A DNA stretch of 64,000 nt from Seriola aureovittata (Eukaryota > Chordata > Actinopteri > Carangiformes > Carangidae): the NCBI RefSeq assembly GCF_021018895.1, contig NC_079365.1, positions 19,180,001 through 19,244,000 of the forward strand, given 5' to 3'. The notes beneath the pieces were generated by a model. The model saw only the letters and a program-made list of their open reading frames with translations, was not told the origin of the DNA and made no database searches. Below are positions 1-22,552 of the stretch, one piece after another. Every line of letters begins with the position of its first letter. The stretch's first letter is position 1. The position numbers were made by a program, and so were the translations under genes.

Positions 1-1299
1 GGTCATGGCTCATTCTTCACCTGCAAAAGCAAACACTGCACATCTCATATGTCTTATGGGCAAAGTAAATAAATCTTAGCTGCAGGCTGAGGCAGACGAA
101 AACACAATTTCCAGGTAAATGAAGCTTAACTGAGTTAAAGTCGAGCTTACTGTTTGGTAAAACACTGGCAAAGACATGCAGTGGCCTGAAAGATGAATAG
201 TACCATTCATACACTGAAATCTTCCCTTTTCATAGTGGTAAAATGAATAATTAGATGTCCTGCAGGGAATTACACAAGTTCTGAAATGAACATTATTTCC
301 TGTGTGACTGAAACAAAAAAAATATAGCAAGAGGAACTGTGTCAGCTTTTTTGCTTGATGTTGCCTGTGTTAACTTTTAAAAGAAGAAACAACACATTCA
401 GTCTCTTATAAATGAAAAGTTCGGCTCACAGGCATTGAAACACACCCTTGTTTGCTGCCACAGACTTACTTGGTGAGCAAGCTAGCAAATGTTAGTTAGT
501 CTTAGCAAACTTTAGATAGATGCTGCTGTATAACAGACAGACACAACCAGGGTGCATGTAACACAGACATTGATGAGTCACTTCATAACTGCTAGCAAAA
601 GTAACTTTAGTTAAATTGAAGTTTAATTTGCTTTCTGTGAGCACATCATGTACAACCTAATGAGCAGAAAGCAGGTGTTCATGTTGCTGTTTGAAAATTC
701 ATCAGCTATACAAAGATTCATTTCCACTGCCTGGGTATCTGGCCAAAGTCGCTATGTCTGCCTTTTTATAATTGAATTTGGTTTGTTTATACAAAGAATA
801 AATTTAAACTAAAGATACAATAATCTGGTTTCAGGTTGGGGTTATTTCTTGCTGGTCCATTTCCCTGGACTGATCAAATGTCTATTGCACAGAAACATCA
901 TCCCTTTTTATAAAACAATTCTGCAAATAACTGCAGTCACCAAGGATAATACAAGTTCCTTCACCTCTGATGGTGTGTGTGAAGTGCAGGTTAAAGTAAA
1001 AAGCATCAGCTCATATCAAAGTATAACAAATATAAATATTCTACAAAAGCTAAATCAATGATCCTCAAGTTCTTTCAGGAGGTTTGCTGTGGTTTAGTGA
1101 ACAACCGAGGACTCCCTCACACAAACAGATGATTCAGTACCGTTTGGCTGCTATCACTCAGATGAACAGTCATAACAAGCAGACGAAAGAGATGCGGAGC
1201 AGCCTTGAACTTGAGCCGCGACTTAACCGAGAGAGAAGTAACAGGAAAGGGAAAAACCCAAGATGCTGCTTGTAGAGTTGGTCTTCAAATATACAGCCA

Positions 1300-1322
1300 A
1301 TAATAATAATAATAATAATAAT
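1300..1322 (+). repeat. (AAT)n microsatellite
   Basis: Seven to eight uninterrupted AAT units inside the PPARG intron. Confidence 0.9.
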
Positions 1323-2138
1323 AGAGGGCCGAAGACCTGCAATTGGTGATATTTTGGTTAATTTCCATCCTTTCCAATTTACTGAATTGTTACTATTACT
1401 GTACTGAAGTAAAGGATCTAAGAGCTTGTTTCACGACTGATCCTGACTTGTGTTGGTCACTTAGGTTAAATGTTCCACTACACACTGCGCTATAAAAGAA
1501 TGTAGTTTTGCATTAATCTGCTAGATTTATACATAGCTACATCCTATGTAGATCTCATACATTTTTCATTACAGAATATTCACTGCAGTTATCTTAGTTC
1601 AGTCTGCCTCACTCACTTGCAATTGAGTTGATGTGGATTTCCTGATTAGGTCTTTTTTGAATATTGAGATTCAATATGTCAAAACCTTAAGTACAAAAAG
1701 ACAGACACAGATGATATCTCACATTTTCATGCTTCCAGCCAACACATTTTCCTACAGTCCATTAGTGTAAATGACCAAATGTCTTCATAAATTAGTTTGA
1801 TTTTTTGAATAGGAAAGTTGAAGCCATTAGTGTACTGTACATCAGACTGCTGAGGAGCCATGTCATCCTGTTTCATAGCTTGACCACTGTAATCTGAGAT
1901 ATTTTCTAACAGCCACTAACATACAGGTAGAAACCAGTCGAGCCACTTTTTCTGTTGGAGCAGCAAAAACTGTCTGAAAAGATGTTAACATATGCAGTGG
2001 TGCGAAAGTTTGAACTACTTCAAGTGAAAGCTCCTGAACTCCTTCAGTTCAAAGTTGTATTGTTTTTCCCTAAATAGCTCCTTGTGTCATTTAAAACTTA
2101 CAGCTGCACATGGGAGAACATCTGTATAATTCAATCTG

Positions 2139-2245
2139 TGATATAACGTGTAAGTCAATATACAGATATTTTTATAGCCAGGAAGGCTTCTTTATGTGTT
2201 TCCTGGCTATGAAAATATCTGTATATTGACTTACACAATATATCA
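2139..2245. repeat. Near-perfect 107-bp hairpin (46-bp arms, 15-base loop)
   Basis: The left arm (2,139-2,184) and right arm (2,200-2,245) are reverse complements over 46 bp with three mismatches. The loop is GGCTTCTTTATGTGT. The arms contain TAAGTCAATATACAGATATT and AGCCAGGAA. Pairing stops sharply at both outer ends, as in a short inverted-repeat transposon. Transcribed from either strand it would fold to a pre-miRNA or small-RNA-precursor size. The family was not recognised. Confidence 0.9.
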
Positions 2246-2972
2246 TGTCCTATATCTGATATTTTGGTAAATATGAGATTGTGTAAATTTTTGCTTGTCC
2301 TGTTTTGTAGCATTATGATGTTATTACTTTTAAAAATAAATGTACAATACTGTATGTGCTGTTTGGTTTGTGTGTGGTGGTTGGGTTGCTTCATCATATT
2401 AACCAAAACAGCTTTCAAAAATATAAAATTTGCACTGTACATCTCAATTATGGAGGACACAAAGCCGACAGGACAGAGCAACTGGTCCAGCAGCTCAGAT
2501 CAGAGCAGGGTGAGGTGAAGTACAGTAAATGTTGATGATACGGCTGATGTCTCTCTGGAATCCAAAGATAAATGAGGGCCAAATGCACACGGCAAATAAC
2601 TTATGAAAGGAATGCTGACAGTCAAATCAGGTAACAGGAGAACTGAGCTTTTGAACACTAAAATATGAAATCACACCTGAGATGATTTGCTGAACTGTTA
2701 AATACAGTATCATAAGAATATAATCTATAACAGATACATTTTGTATCTACATGTAATCATCATCTAAATGGTCAAAGTTTCCCTCACCACATAATTACCC
2801 TGCTCACGTAGCGAACAGGACTGCAATAAGTTCCAGTGCTGTAAATTTATTGCACTGTGAAAGTTCAATGGAAAGTTCAGTTATAGAAAACGCAGGCAAG
2901 ATGAAGACTCCTACCATTATGTATACAAATAAATAAAAGTCAAGTAGAAGGCGGTAACGCAGTGCTGCTTAC

Positions 2973-12724
<9,752 letters not shown>

Positions 12725-12823
12725 GTCTACTGTGGAGAGAGATGAAGCAGTGCGGAGTCAGCGGATGCAATATCCTTTGTTGACTGTATGTGGCCTTGTT
12801 AAAAGAAAACAACACTAGAAGAA

Positions 12824-12930
12824 CTCGAGAGAGGAGGGGAGGAAGAGGAAAAGTTGGAGAGACAGAGGGAGAAAGGGAGGAGGAGATAGAAAAATAGAGG
12901 AGAAAAACAGGAAGGGAGAAAGAGAGATAA
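12824..12930 (-). promoter_or_regulatory. pparg: Long polypyrimidine tract (sense strand) upstream of the PPARG MVDT exon
   Basis: The plus strand is over 90% purine for about 105 bp (GAGGAGGGGAGGAAGAGG and similar), so PPARG pre-mRNA is pyrimidine-rich here, about 95 nt before the acceptor at 12,730. Such tracts can bind PTB-type splicing factors or form triplex DNA. The function is inferred. Confidence 0.45.
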
Positions 12931-13844
12931 CAATGAAAATGTGCATAGACAAGCCGACATTCAGCAATGCACATGGCGTTAATGATTAAATATATCAGTT
13001 CAAAATAGGCTAAAACATAAACAATGGATACACACACTCCCATGCAAACACCACTATGACTACCCCCCCGGTCCTCGGCTCGTTCCTGCAGTCTGTCTGT
13101 TATCTAGTAAACAGGGAGGCAGATCGTGTCACAGGGAGTACAAGACGAACTCTGGCAGTAAAGAATGCCTCTTCTGCTCAAAACACCGTCTCCCTCTGTT
13201 GCTGTTTGGGTGGCTCACTGTGTGATTGCCCAACCAAAGGACACAGAAAGCAGGACAGTCTGAGCCTCAGTCTGTCTGAGGCCAAGGATGTAGGATTCTG
13301 AGTTTTGGAGGGAACGGCCTGCACGTTCTGAGTGCTGAAATGTGTTACACTAAAACGTGCTACACTGTGCCGTCCTGAGACTTTTTCAGTTTCTGGGGAT
13401 TTTATTTTTCTATCCTGGCGAGACTGTGATTTGGTCATCTTTGTTTAAGTATATGACCGATTTTCAATGTTTTTCTTATTGACAATAAATCCCATTGAAA
13501 AGCCCAACACCTACAATTCATGTGTCCCCTCTCCCAGTACCGCACATGTATAGATTCATAAAAAAAAAAAGGCAAAATACTTAATACCTGGGCACTGTGG
13601 TCTTCAGCAAACATTACTCAAATTGGCATGTATAGTGCATTTACCAAGGAGGGAATGTTTTCGACAGTGTCTGTTGGTTTGTTTGTTTGTCAGCAGGATT
13701 ACATAAAAAGTACTCAACTTGGTGGAGGGATGGGGCACAGGCCAGGGAAGTACTTGTTGAACTGTATTTTTTTTTTTTTGTCTGAAGTCTGGTGTATGTT
13801 GTTTGACAATGAGTTTGGTGTAGGTCTGCACTCTCTGCGTGCCC

Positions 13845-14050
13845 TTCTAGCTGGGAACTATTTTTAGCTGTAGATTTAGTGCGCTAGCAAGTATTTACAG
13901 CAGCAGGACGATGTACAGCGTATGAGATTGACTAAAAATAAACTACAGTGCCCGTGTGCACTGTAATGAAGCAACACGTGAGCCAGCGAATTGGTATGGC
14001 TCAATTATGTCTTTTTAGTAGTTTTTGAACACCAAGTCGCTTACACTTGT
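13845..14050. repeat. Unnamed interspersed repeat, copy B
   Basis: It carries CTGGGAACTATTTTTAG, TATTTACAGCAGCAGGACGA, AAATAAACTACAGTGCCCG and TTTTTAGTAGTTTTTGAACA, all matching the order of blocks in copies A and C. Confidence 0.6.
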
Positions 14051-14844
14051 TATTATAAATTTATTTTTTGGTTTTGGTCTTTTCATGGGATTTGTTGACA
14101 CTAAGAAAAATATAGGTCATCATCAACGTTATCCTTTAATAAACTCTGTTGTTTACCTGAATCATGTATGGAAAATGAACTTAATCAACACTCAGAAAGT
14201 CTCGGAAACACGTTTCTACCACACAGTTCCCTTTAAATATTCAGATGTGTTGATAAAAATGAATGAAGTCAGTCATTTCAACATCTAACTCAGATGGTCA
14301 GACATTGGAGGAGAGAAGTCAGCTGAAATGGTCAAAGTCCAGTCATCAGAGGTTACTACAGTCCAAACGAAAACCAACCACATACAATGCTATACAGTAC
14401 AGAGAGGGGAAAGTTTTTACAAGGTTGTTTGGTGATGCAGCAATAAAATATGTTGTTATTTAGGATGTATTTAATTGTTAAAGTGATTTTTCTTAACTAC
14501 AGACCCTACATTATAAATAGTTAAAGCTGTTTCAATGTATGACGAGAAATTGTGAAATATTTCAAAAAAACTAGGGCCAGAAATAAAAGATATATAGTTA
14601 TTCTTAGAAATAAGTGTAAATAATATTGACAAATATTAATTTAATTAGTTTATTGAAGAATAAGGCTGTAGCAGTTCTATATTTTGGTTGGTCAACAATT
14701 CCCACAAAAAAACCCCCAAAAAACAATAATGCATGTGTCCATCTCAATACCAAGAGCAATTTTCTGAAGTGGGTAAATTAATTAATTAAAAATGTGTCAG
14801 AAATATATAGTCTCAGTTTTCATAGAGTTTAAATAATTTCTTTA

Positions 14845-15110
14845 AACAGCTGAGAACTGTAGATTTTTTTTGTTTTCAAACTTTTCTTAAAAAACAGGAA
14901 CGAGTGAATCTGTTGGGGAATATTATTTACATCTAGTATTTACATCAGCAGGATAGTGAATGTGGGATTGATCGAAATAAAGCACAGCGCCCATGTTCAC
15001 ATCACGCACTGAAAAGTTTGGTTCACTGACGTGTTTTTAATAGTGTTTGGCCACCAATGTTTACGGCACAGAGAAATAAGCTATATTAGGCATGGATATA
15101 GAGACAACAT
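14845..15110. repeat. Unnamed interspersed repeat, copy C
   Basis: It carries CAGCTGAGAACTGTAG, TATTTACATCAGCAGGATAG, AAATAAAGCACAGCGCCC, TTTTTAATAGTGTTTGGCCA and GGCACAGAGAAATAAG, in the same order as copies A and B. Confidence 0.6.
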
Positions 15111-15204
15111 TTGTCAGTATCCTTTAAGATATTCCAAAAACTTTTCATGCAACATTTGATGGCAGAATACTTGTTCTAGGAAGGAAATAGCTGATCCGTG
15201 ACTT

Positions 15205-15221
15205 TATATATATATATATAT
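15205..15221. repeat. (TA)n tract
   Basis: Short uninterrupted TA run in the long PPARG 5' region. Confidence 0.9.
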
Positions 15222-16644
15222 CTGTGCTGGAAACTACTTAGTTTTCCCACGCTTTTTTCTTTTTTTTAAGAGGGAGGAAGCCATGCTTGATTTCTGACCC
15301 TGATTTAAACTAAAGAAACTATGAAAAGGAAAAGGCAAACTAGCAACAGTTTATAAATAATCAATAGAGTAAAAGGTCTGTGTACTGAACTACATGGCCT
15401 GCCAAACAACCTTTTGTAACCAACACCGAATCTCAAAATAAACCTCCTCTTATCAACCTTGAGCGCTTGATTTGGGGAAAAAAACGCAACAAAGAATGAG
15501 ATGAATTATGCAACAGGACAGAACTAAAATAGCAATACTCAGATGGCACAGTAGCACCAGGTATAAAAATTGCTTGAAATGGCTCCAAAGTATCTGGCAA
15601 AACATCCCCATGGAGCAAACATCCTCCTTTCTCAACTACTCATTGTTTCCTTTTTACTTGTTTGGAATGTGGCAACGAAAATCAGTGGGGGGATCCACTT
15701 AAAATTCACACCGACTGTGACATTGTTTCAGAATAGGAGAGAGAAAGTGTGTGTGTGTGTGTGTTTCCCCGCAGGCTGTATAGCTTCCACCGCCTTGGAA
15801 GCAGCTGAGGGGGAAAATGCTGACTATTAATAACCAGAGAAACCTGGTTATTTTTCCATTTGTTGGCCGATCGCCAGGTGATCCCAACCTAAAATAGACA
15901 AAAGCATTGGAGCCGCTTGTGTCCTGGTTGGCATCGAATCATATGGAGACAGAAATCTACTGGGAGAGGGAGAGAGAGAGAGCTCCAGAGATGATGAGTG
16001 AGGGAGATAAAGTGAGAGAGGTGACAGAGAGCGAGTCCCTAGACCACTTCAAGAAATCAAATGGCACTCTAGAGGTTTTCAGAAAAAAAAACCCTTATCT
16101 TAGGAAATTCATGCTCTGTACTCAACACCACTTGCAAAGAAAACAAGGAAGGCCGCAGCTACCTGGCAGTTAAACCACGACACTTAAATCATGTTGTAAT
16201 CCAAGGTGAAACAAGTTTGTAGGCTGGGTGTCCATGGAGATGATATAATACAAAATCTACTGAATCCAACATGTTTGTGTGCTGTGTGGGCAAACAACCT
16301 GTCAGACATTATAAAAGGTGATAGATGATTACTAAGGTTTATGCAGTGAGTATTGTGTTTGCAAAGTTTCCGTGTGTGTGTGTGTGTGTATGAGGGCACG
16401 TCTGTGACAGTTTAGCCAGTGTCTCCTGCCAGTTCTCAGATTTCCACATGTGAGAACTTGTCTTCAAGGTAAGATTACAGCGTGTAGGAGTACTTTCTAT
16501 CATCTATTTCCTCAGTCATGACATAATAACAAAAGGCCAACGTCAAACTGGCGGGCAGGTCAGGCAAGCTGATGTACCTGTACAAGCCAGGCTAGTACTG
16601 TGTGTGTGGGCCAACATGTACAAGGGAGAGCACCAACCATCAAC

Positions 16645-16669
16645 CAAAAAAAAAAAAAAAAAAAAAAAA
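16645..16669 (+). repeat. Poly(A) run
   Basis: About 24 consecutive A. It could be the tail of a decayed retroelement on the plus strand, but no element body was recognised before it. Confidence 0.85.
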
Positions 16670-17797
16670 GAGAGCATGAGCAAAAGTACAGGCTGGCACA
16701 AAAGCTGGATTTTTAAATAAAATTACATATATAATGACATATATATAATGTTAACTTTGGGAGTGGTAATGATTCTGTTCTCACAGCCTGAAAGTAAATG
16801 AGGTGAAACCAAGAGGTCAAACAAAGAGATGTGAAATCTTTCCTTCAGGGACAAACTTGCAAAACGAATTAAATGTTTTTTAACATTCATATTTCCTCAC
16901 AACGGCAATAACTCGGTCCAAAATGAACTGAAGCAAAGGCCGGGGATCAGGTTACCGCACAAAGAGTGGCTGAGGTCCTTTTTGTACCTTTGAAAGTGAA
17001 GTTTTATTCATTTTAACGAATAAGCTTGTTTTGTCAGGTTGCACAAAAAAAGTGCTTGAGAAGGAAAAAGCAACACAACAAAATAAAGACTATGCAAATG
17101 CACAAAAAAAAAGAAAAAAGCTGACAATGAATAAACCCTGCAGTCAGACAATATCCAGTGCTGTCATCACTTCTTCTCCTACACTCCTACACAGCAGGAG
17201 TCACTTACGAGTCAGGCAAAGAAAACGCACAGAGTGAGGTGTAGTTTAGGACACGACAGAAGCATACATTGAAGCTGGTCTGGTGTATTTAGTAACAAAA
17301 GGCAGAACCTGTCCTGCTGCATTCAAAGGCATTAACACTCTTATCTTCTCTGTTTGAATAAAAACTATGCTTGCTCTCTGAGGGTGAGAACTATAATCAC
17401 TCCATCAGAAGCACTGTGGGAAACGTATTTTGATATTTGTACTTATTTTGCTGGAAAGTAGCTGGGTTTATACATGAAAACTCTAAAATGTGGATATAAT
17501 GCACACAAAGGAGAACAACATACTGTTTTTGGAATACAGTAGGTTGTTCATACTTACTGAGTAGGCAAAGGAAACTGAAAATAGATAAATATCAATAAGT
17601 GCTTAATTTATTTCAGTCTAACACTTGACAAGTTTTCTTGCTGTTGACTTTATGACATCCTGAAGACAAAATGACATGTTGCAGAGTATTTCCCCTATAG
17701 AGGAAGGCGTGGTTTTCTTTTCTTTTCTTTTTTTTTTTGCACAGTAAGCCATTTATATGATCACAGTTGCCCCGTGTATATGAATGTGTGCAAGTAT

Positions 17798-17798
17798 G

Positions 17799-17825
<27 letters not shown>
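17798..17825 (+). repeat. (AC)n microsatellite
   Basis: About 14 AC units, followed by a short ACAG/GAGA-rich stretch. Confidence 0.95.
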
Positions 17826-17829
<4 letters not shown>

Positions 17830-19259
17830 GACAGAGAGGGAGAGTTAGAGCTATGAGCTCTGTGACTTCCTGACCTCTTCATGTAAAACAGCATGTGGTT
17901 CAGTGTCAGTGACTAAAACAAAGATATGCCCGCCTGCACGTCTGTCTCACAGTCCCCCACAATTTCTCTGAAAAGATGAAGCGTTCTTGATTTTTGCCTG
18001 CTTAGTCCTGCACGAGGAAGCTGTGGGACATTGGATCACTTTTTGCGATAATGCTGTGGTTTATTTGACTGTATTAAACGTGATGGTGGTCAGGCGCTCA
18101 GCTCAAGAGCAGCAGGGTGCAAAAAGCTGCATGCAGTGTCAATGCGGAAAAAAACAAACAAAAAAAAAAAAACTACAAAAAAGATGCCATCCTCCTTCAC
18201 TCTTCAGGAAACTGGCACTTTGCTTTACCTTTGGTGGTGTGAAGCCACTACAGGCAGAATTACCTGTACGGGCCTTCCCCGTCTGCACCTAAATGATCAA
18301 ACAGGAGAGTAATGGAAAACTAAGTGCACTAGAAGTGTCAGCCAGAGGTCTGGACTGTCTTCTTGACAGAAACGAGAGTCTCTTCACGTCTGAAAACCCA
18401 CTTGCTCGGTTGGTACTGAATTTACTCATGAAACTTCAAAGCTCGACACAGTGGAAGGTTACCAACCACAATCTCTGTCTGTTTGGCAAAGCTCTGAGTA
18501 AAACAGCACACAGACAACCTCTCTCTGATTTCTATTCGATTATTATCTGATTTTTGTCTTTCAACTTCCAAAACTAGGAGAGTAGAGCAGGATCAGGTCA
18601 GCCTGAGGTCACACTGAGGTGGAGAAAATGTGCTTAGCACACTCATCTCTGAATTTTACACATACACACAAAGGGTTGAATCATTATACAGTAGAGGATC
18701 TTCTTTAATCCTAAAGTAACTATTTCATGTTTAATTCTAACTTAAACCTTTGTGTCTTTATTACAAAAGAGCACATGGTTTGTGCATTTACCCGAAAACA
18801 CACACAAAAACACAAGAACAGTCTGAATATGGAGAATATAGAGCTGCCTCACATGACCTAGTTACTGATAGTTTTTTTTTCTTTGCCTATTTGGCCGAGA
18901 GAAAACAGAGAGAAAATCTTTGACCTGTAGGTTTTTGAGTTCACTGGTGCCACCAAATATGACAACATTGGTCTTGCACACAAATCCAAAGAAAGCTTAT
19001 GACGAGATAAAGCATCTGAGAGAAGGCAAACTGCAATCAAACAAAACTGGTTGACCTGCAGCATCTCACTGATAAGAACTGATGTCTGCTCTTAATTGAC
19101 TAAACATGGAAATCTACTCACCAGACACCATGATTCAATGTACACATGTATTCACTGCAGCTATCTGCAAGTCTAATGCTCTTCATCAGATGTAACAGGA
19201 GACCGATCTGTGCTTCATCGTATATCCACCGCTGACACACACCGATTCGACACCACAAA

Positions 19260-19439
19260 CTGATTGACAGTGACACACACAAACACGCACACACGCGGGC
19301 ACATGCACACACACACACACAGTCAAAAAGGGTACAGGAAAGTCCACTCACCCTGTTTCTCCTGTTTCAGATGTTGACACCGAGCGTTCGGTGTCAGCTC
19401 ACTGACCTGCAACTAAGTGACAGTGGCAGTGAGGAGACT

Positions 19440-19471
<32 letters not shown>

Positions 19472-19585
19472 CATGCTTTTCCTCAGGAAGTGATGACCCA
19501 TAGAAAGGGAACTACACACACATTTTCTTTTTCTAACAGAGTCTGGGCTCAGCAGAAGTTCAGACAGCTAACTATCATGTGGTCC

Positions 19586-19619
<34 letters not shown>

Positions 19620-19745
19620 GTGTGTTTGGGGGGGGGGGGTCTCTTTTTCATTTCTCATTTTTAATGTGTGCATATCTCTGCTTAATTGTACAGTAAATAC
19701 TTGTGTATGTGTGCTTCACACACACACACACACACACGCATGCAC

Positions 19746-19776
<31 letters not shown>

Positions 19777-19817
19777 TATAGTGTGCGTGTGTCTGTGTGT
19801 GTGTGTGTGTGTGTGTT
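19260..19817. repeat. Compound CA/GT microsatellite cluster with inverted tracts
   Basis: CA-rich 19,271-19,321, GT 19,440-19,470, GT 19,585-19,626 followed by a run of 12 G, CA 19,719-19,771, then GT 19,783-19,816. The last two are inverted relative to each other across a spacer of about 12 bp, so they can pair as a hairpin. Confidence 0.9.
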
Positions 19818-20611
19818 AGGTGGTAGACATCAGATGCAGATGATTTCCTGTTGCTTCACTTTGACAGGCGACCTCATCATGCCTCTCTGGTTGCACTTCT
19901 CTCCCTCCGCTCAGTCACTCAGTGTGTGACAGCAGTGACGCACTCACTTCTGCGTCCTTATGCAATACCAACACAATGCCTGTCTGTTTTCTGATTTCAT
20001 TTTAAACAAGAAAACAATTACAATTCCTAATCAGAATATGAGCGCTGTTTTTAAAAAAACTAACAAAACAAAATCACCTGAATTTATGTTTTATCTACAT
20101 TCTACTGTTTTTATTTTACGCTGTATGTTTTACTGCTATTTTCAAGAGCTAAGTTAGCATATGGCTGGGGGACAGTAGTTGAATAATTAGCCTTTTGGCT
20201 AACACTGACACATTTACATTGATGTTGATCCATATGCGTTGTCCTTTCACCGTGACAGCACAGTTCAGGCTGTAAGCTAGCAGAGGATCAAACAATTCTA
20301 CATCCTGTAGAGCAACTTTAAATGTGTTCAAATTGTATTACATTAAATATGCAGTAACACACATTCCCACACATTCCCAGGACAAACAAGAGAGAAGTGG
20401 GTTCTTCTTATCGAGTGTGACAATGGGAAATTTCTGCTTCATTTGCATTTCTAAATAAGTTACGTGACTACGCAAGGATACACAAAAAATTGACAAAGCA
20501 AAACTTATGTAACAAAAGTGATCCTGAAATGAAGGAAATGAGACAGGAGAGTCAGGCAGACTGAGCACTTCAGAGACAGGGAGCCTCAGCTTGTCTGTTA
20601 CCATCAATCAT

Positions 20612-21130
20612 TCACTCACAACTGTGCTGTTTGGCAGAAAGGGTCAAGGTTGGACAGGTAGGGTCAAGAGATCTCACGTAAGCTTGACAGCAGATTTCAC
20701 TCCTCCACTCCCAAAGCACAAATGTGCACGGGGAAAACAACTGACCCTTCCAGCAATGCAGAGCCAATTGGAGAGAATGTGAAACCTCCATTAAGGGAAG
20801 TGTCACTTCTTTGAAAGATCCAAGAAGACCCAAGATCCAAGAAACAACCAAACAATAAATATTTGATGAGGTGACTGAGTAGATGAGGTGACTGCTAGCT
20901 ATCTGGTATGTTATCCTCATGTTCATGAAATTGAATGTGATCAGAACTGAATCGTTTTGGGAATAACATTTGCACTGTCCCAAGGCCATGCAAAGGTTTG
21001 CATAAGGTGTCTGCCCACACCATGACAGATCTACCACTGCGTTTAACAGTCTGAAAAAGCCATGCGGTGTAGGTTGGAGGCACGAACCTCAGGTGCAAGT
21101 TGAATCTGAAAAACCTCAGTTGTGGGGAGA
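20612..21130 (-). mobile_element. Probable Tc1/mariner-like transposase fossil
   Basis: The minus-strand reading contains FQTVKRSGRSVMVWAD, which resembles the SVMVW segment of Tc1/mariner transposases. Further downstream it has a DHIQFHEHED stretch, where related elements have the aspartate-bearing QQD region. The frame changes and no full transposase or clear terminal repeats are seen, so this is a degraded copy. The family call rests on one motif and is tentative. Confidence 0.4.
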
Positions 21131-21574
21131 AACTGTTAAAAATGACTCATCAGATCAATTGTTTTTCCATCCTTTGAGATGCTAGCTTGCTGCTAGTCTG
21201 TTCACTATGATGCAATTTATGTGTTATGTTGTGTGTGCTGAAACGAAACATTCACCAAAGAGAATCCATTATCAACATAACTATAAAATGAGTGGGACTC
21301 CAACACAACACCCTGTGACTAGTTTCAGTGTTCAGTAAGAAGCGGTTTTCAGTAAGTCAAATTGACCAAAAATGCGTTTCTTTACAAAGACCTCACCTCT
21401 GCTGTGTCAAACCTGAGCGTCACCAACTTGAGCTAAACTGTGTGAAAAGACGCATAAATAGCAGCAGGCACTGTTGTTGTTAGCTGCCTGTTGTTTGCCC
21501 TCCAACAGTTGTCGCAGCGAGGCTGTATCGTATTTTTGTGGTGAGCCGGCAGATGAAACACAATCACAACTTAA

Positions 21575-21965
21575 AGTAATAGTTCAACATTTCATTTTTT
21601 TGCTGAGAGTTCGATGAGAATTTCAATACCATTCTTAGCTACAGAGCTATAGCCAGGAGACAATTAGCTTATAGCTTAGCATAAGAACTGGAAACACGGG
21701 GAAACAGCTTTTCTCACCATATCTGAGGTTTGAAAATACACCTACCAGCTCCTGTAAAACTCAGCAATTAACTTGTTGTATCTCATTTGTTTATTTCAAA
21801 TACAAAGAGAAAGGTAAAAATGATCAGTTATGGATTTATGGGGAGTTACGGCACCAGCTCAATAGCCGGTGTACAGGCAAAAGAATGGTATTGATCTTCT
21901 TATCTGACTCTCAGCAATGAAGAAAATAAATGTATAACCCAAAATGTTGAACTATTCCTCTAAAA
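21575..21965. mobile_element. Long palindromic (fold-back) MITE-like element, copy 1
   Basis: It begins AAAGTAATAGTTCAACATTT and ends in the inverted counterpart AAAATGTTGAACTATTCC. Inside are GCTTAGCATAAG and GGAAACAGCT. This terminal pair and the inner GCTTAGCATAA block recur at 42.0, 48.4 and 56.2 kb, and a 5' half at 31.0 kb. It is a non-coding element of the kind common in percomorph genomes. Confidence 0.7.
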
Positions 21966-22489
21966 TGAAAAACAAAATGAGGTTCTGTACTAAACCTGCT
22001 GAAATAAATTATATAATATTAGCAACTCTCTCACTCAAAGCACAGTGATGTCAACATCCTGATTCCAATCAGTAATATGAAAATCTGAATTAAAATAACC
22101 AGCTAAAAAGATAAAGGGTTTGATTCATAAAACACCAAACCGTCAACACCAGCTGACCCAGAGTGGAACAGCCTCATCGCAACACTCTGGCTGAATTTAT
22201 CTCCACTTCTGATGACTGATCTTGGTCGGGAAGATCAGTCATATCATCAGTCAAGTCATATTTATAATCTGCTCAACAACTGTAATGTGTGTCCTCCGCC
22301 TTAAGCTGGTCCTAGCTCCAAGTAATAATGTAGAATTCACCAAGTATATCAACACGCTCACATGGCTACAACAGTTTTGAAACAAAAAATCCTAATCTAA
22401 CTCTTCAATCAGTCAATCCGCCTTTTGGTCATTGTCTAAAAATGTAATTATCCATTGTGATTCTAAGAGGAATGGGCTTGCCAGATTCA

Positions 22490-22491
<2 letters not shown>

Positions 22492-22550
<59 letters not shown>
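22492..22550 (+). repeat. (CA)n microsatellite, about 29 units
   Basis: 59 bp of uninterrupted CA, followed by an imperfect CA-rich tail to about 22,590. Confidence 0.97.

Positions 22551-22552
<2 letters not shown>

Larger units (their letters stand above)
1..2972 (-). other. pparg: PPARG intron (hinge exon to LBD exon), partial
   Basis: No exon was recognised in this stretch. It holds an (AAT)n microsatellite near 1,300-1,322 and a long near-perfect hairpin at 2,139-2,245. The rest is AT-rich unique-looking sequence. The ligand-binding-domain exons expected next are not here. Confidence 0.8.

Noticed and set aside
2155..2481. 108-codon minus-strand frame near the hairpin
   Set aside because: It runs across the hairpin and AT-rich intron. 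No similarity to the PPARG ligand-binding domain was found, so the LBD is off window.
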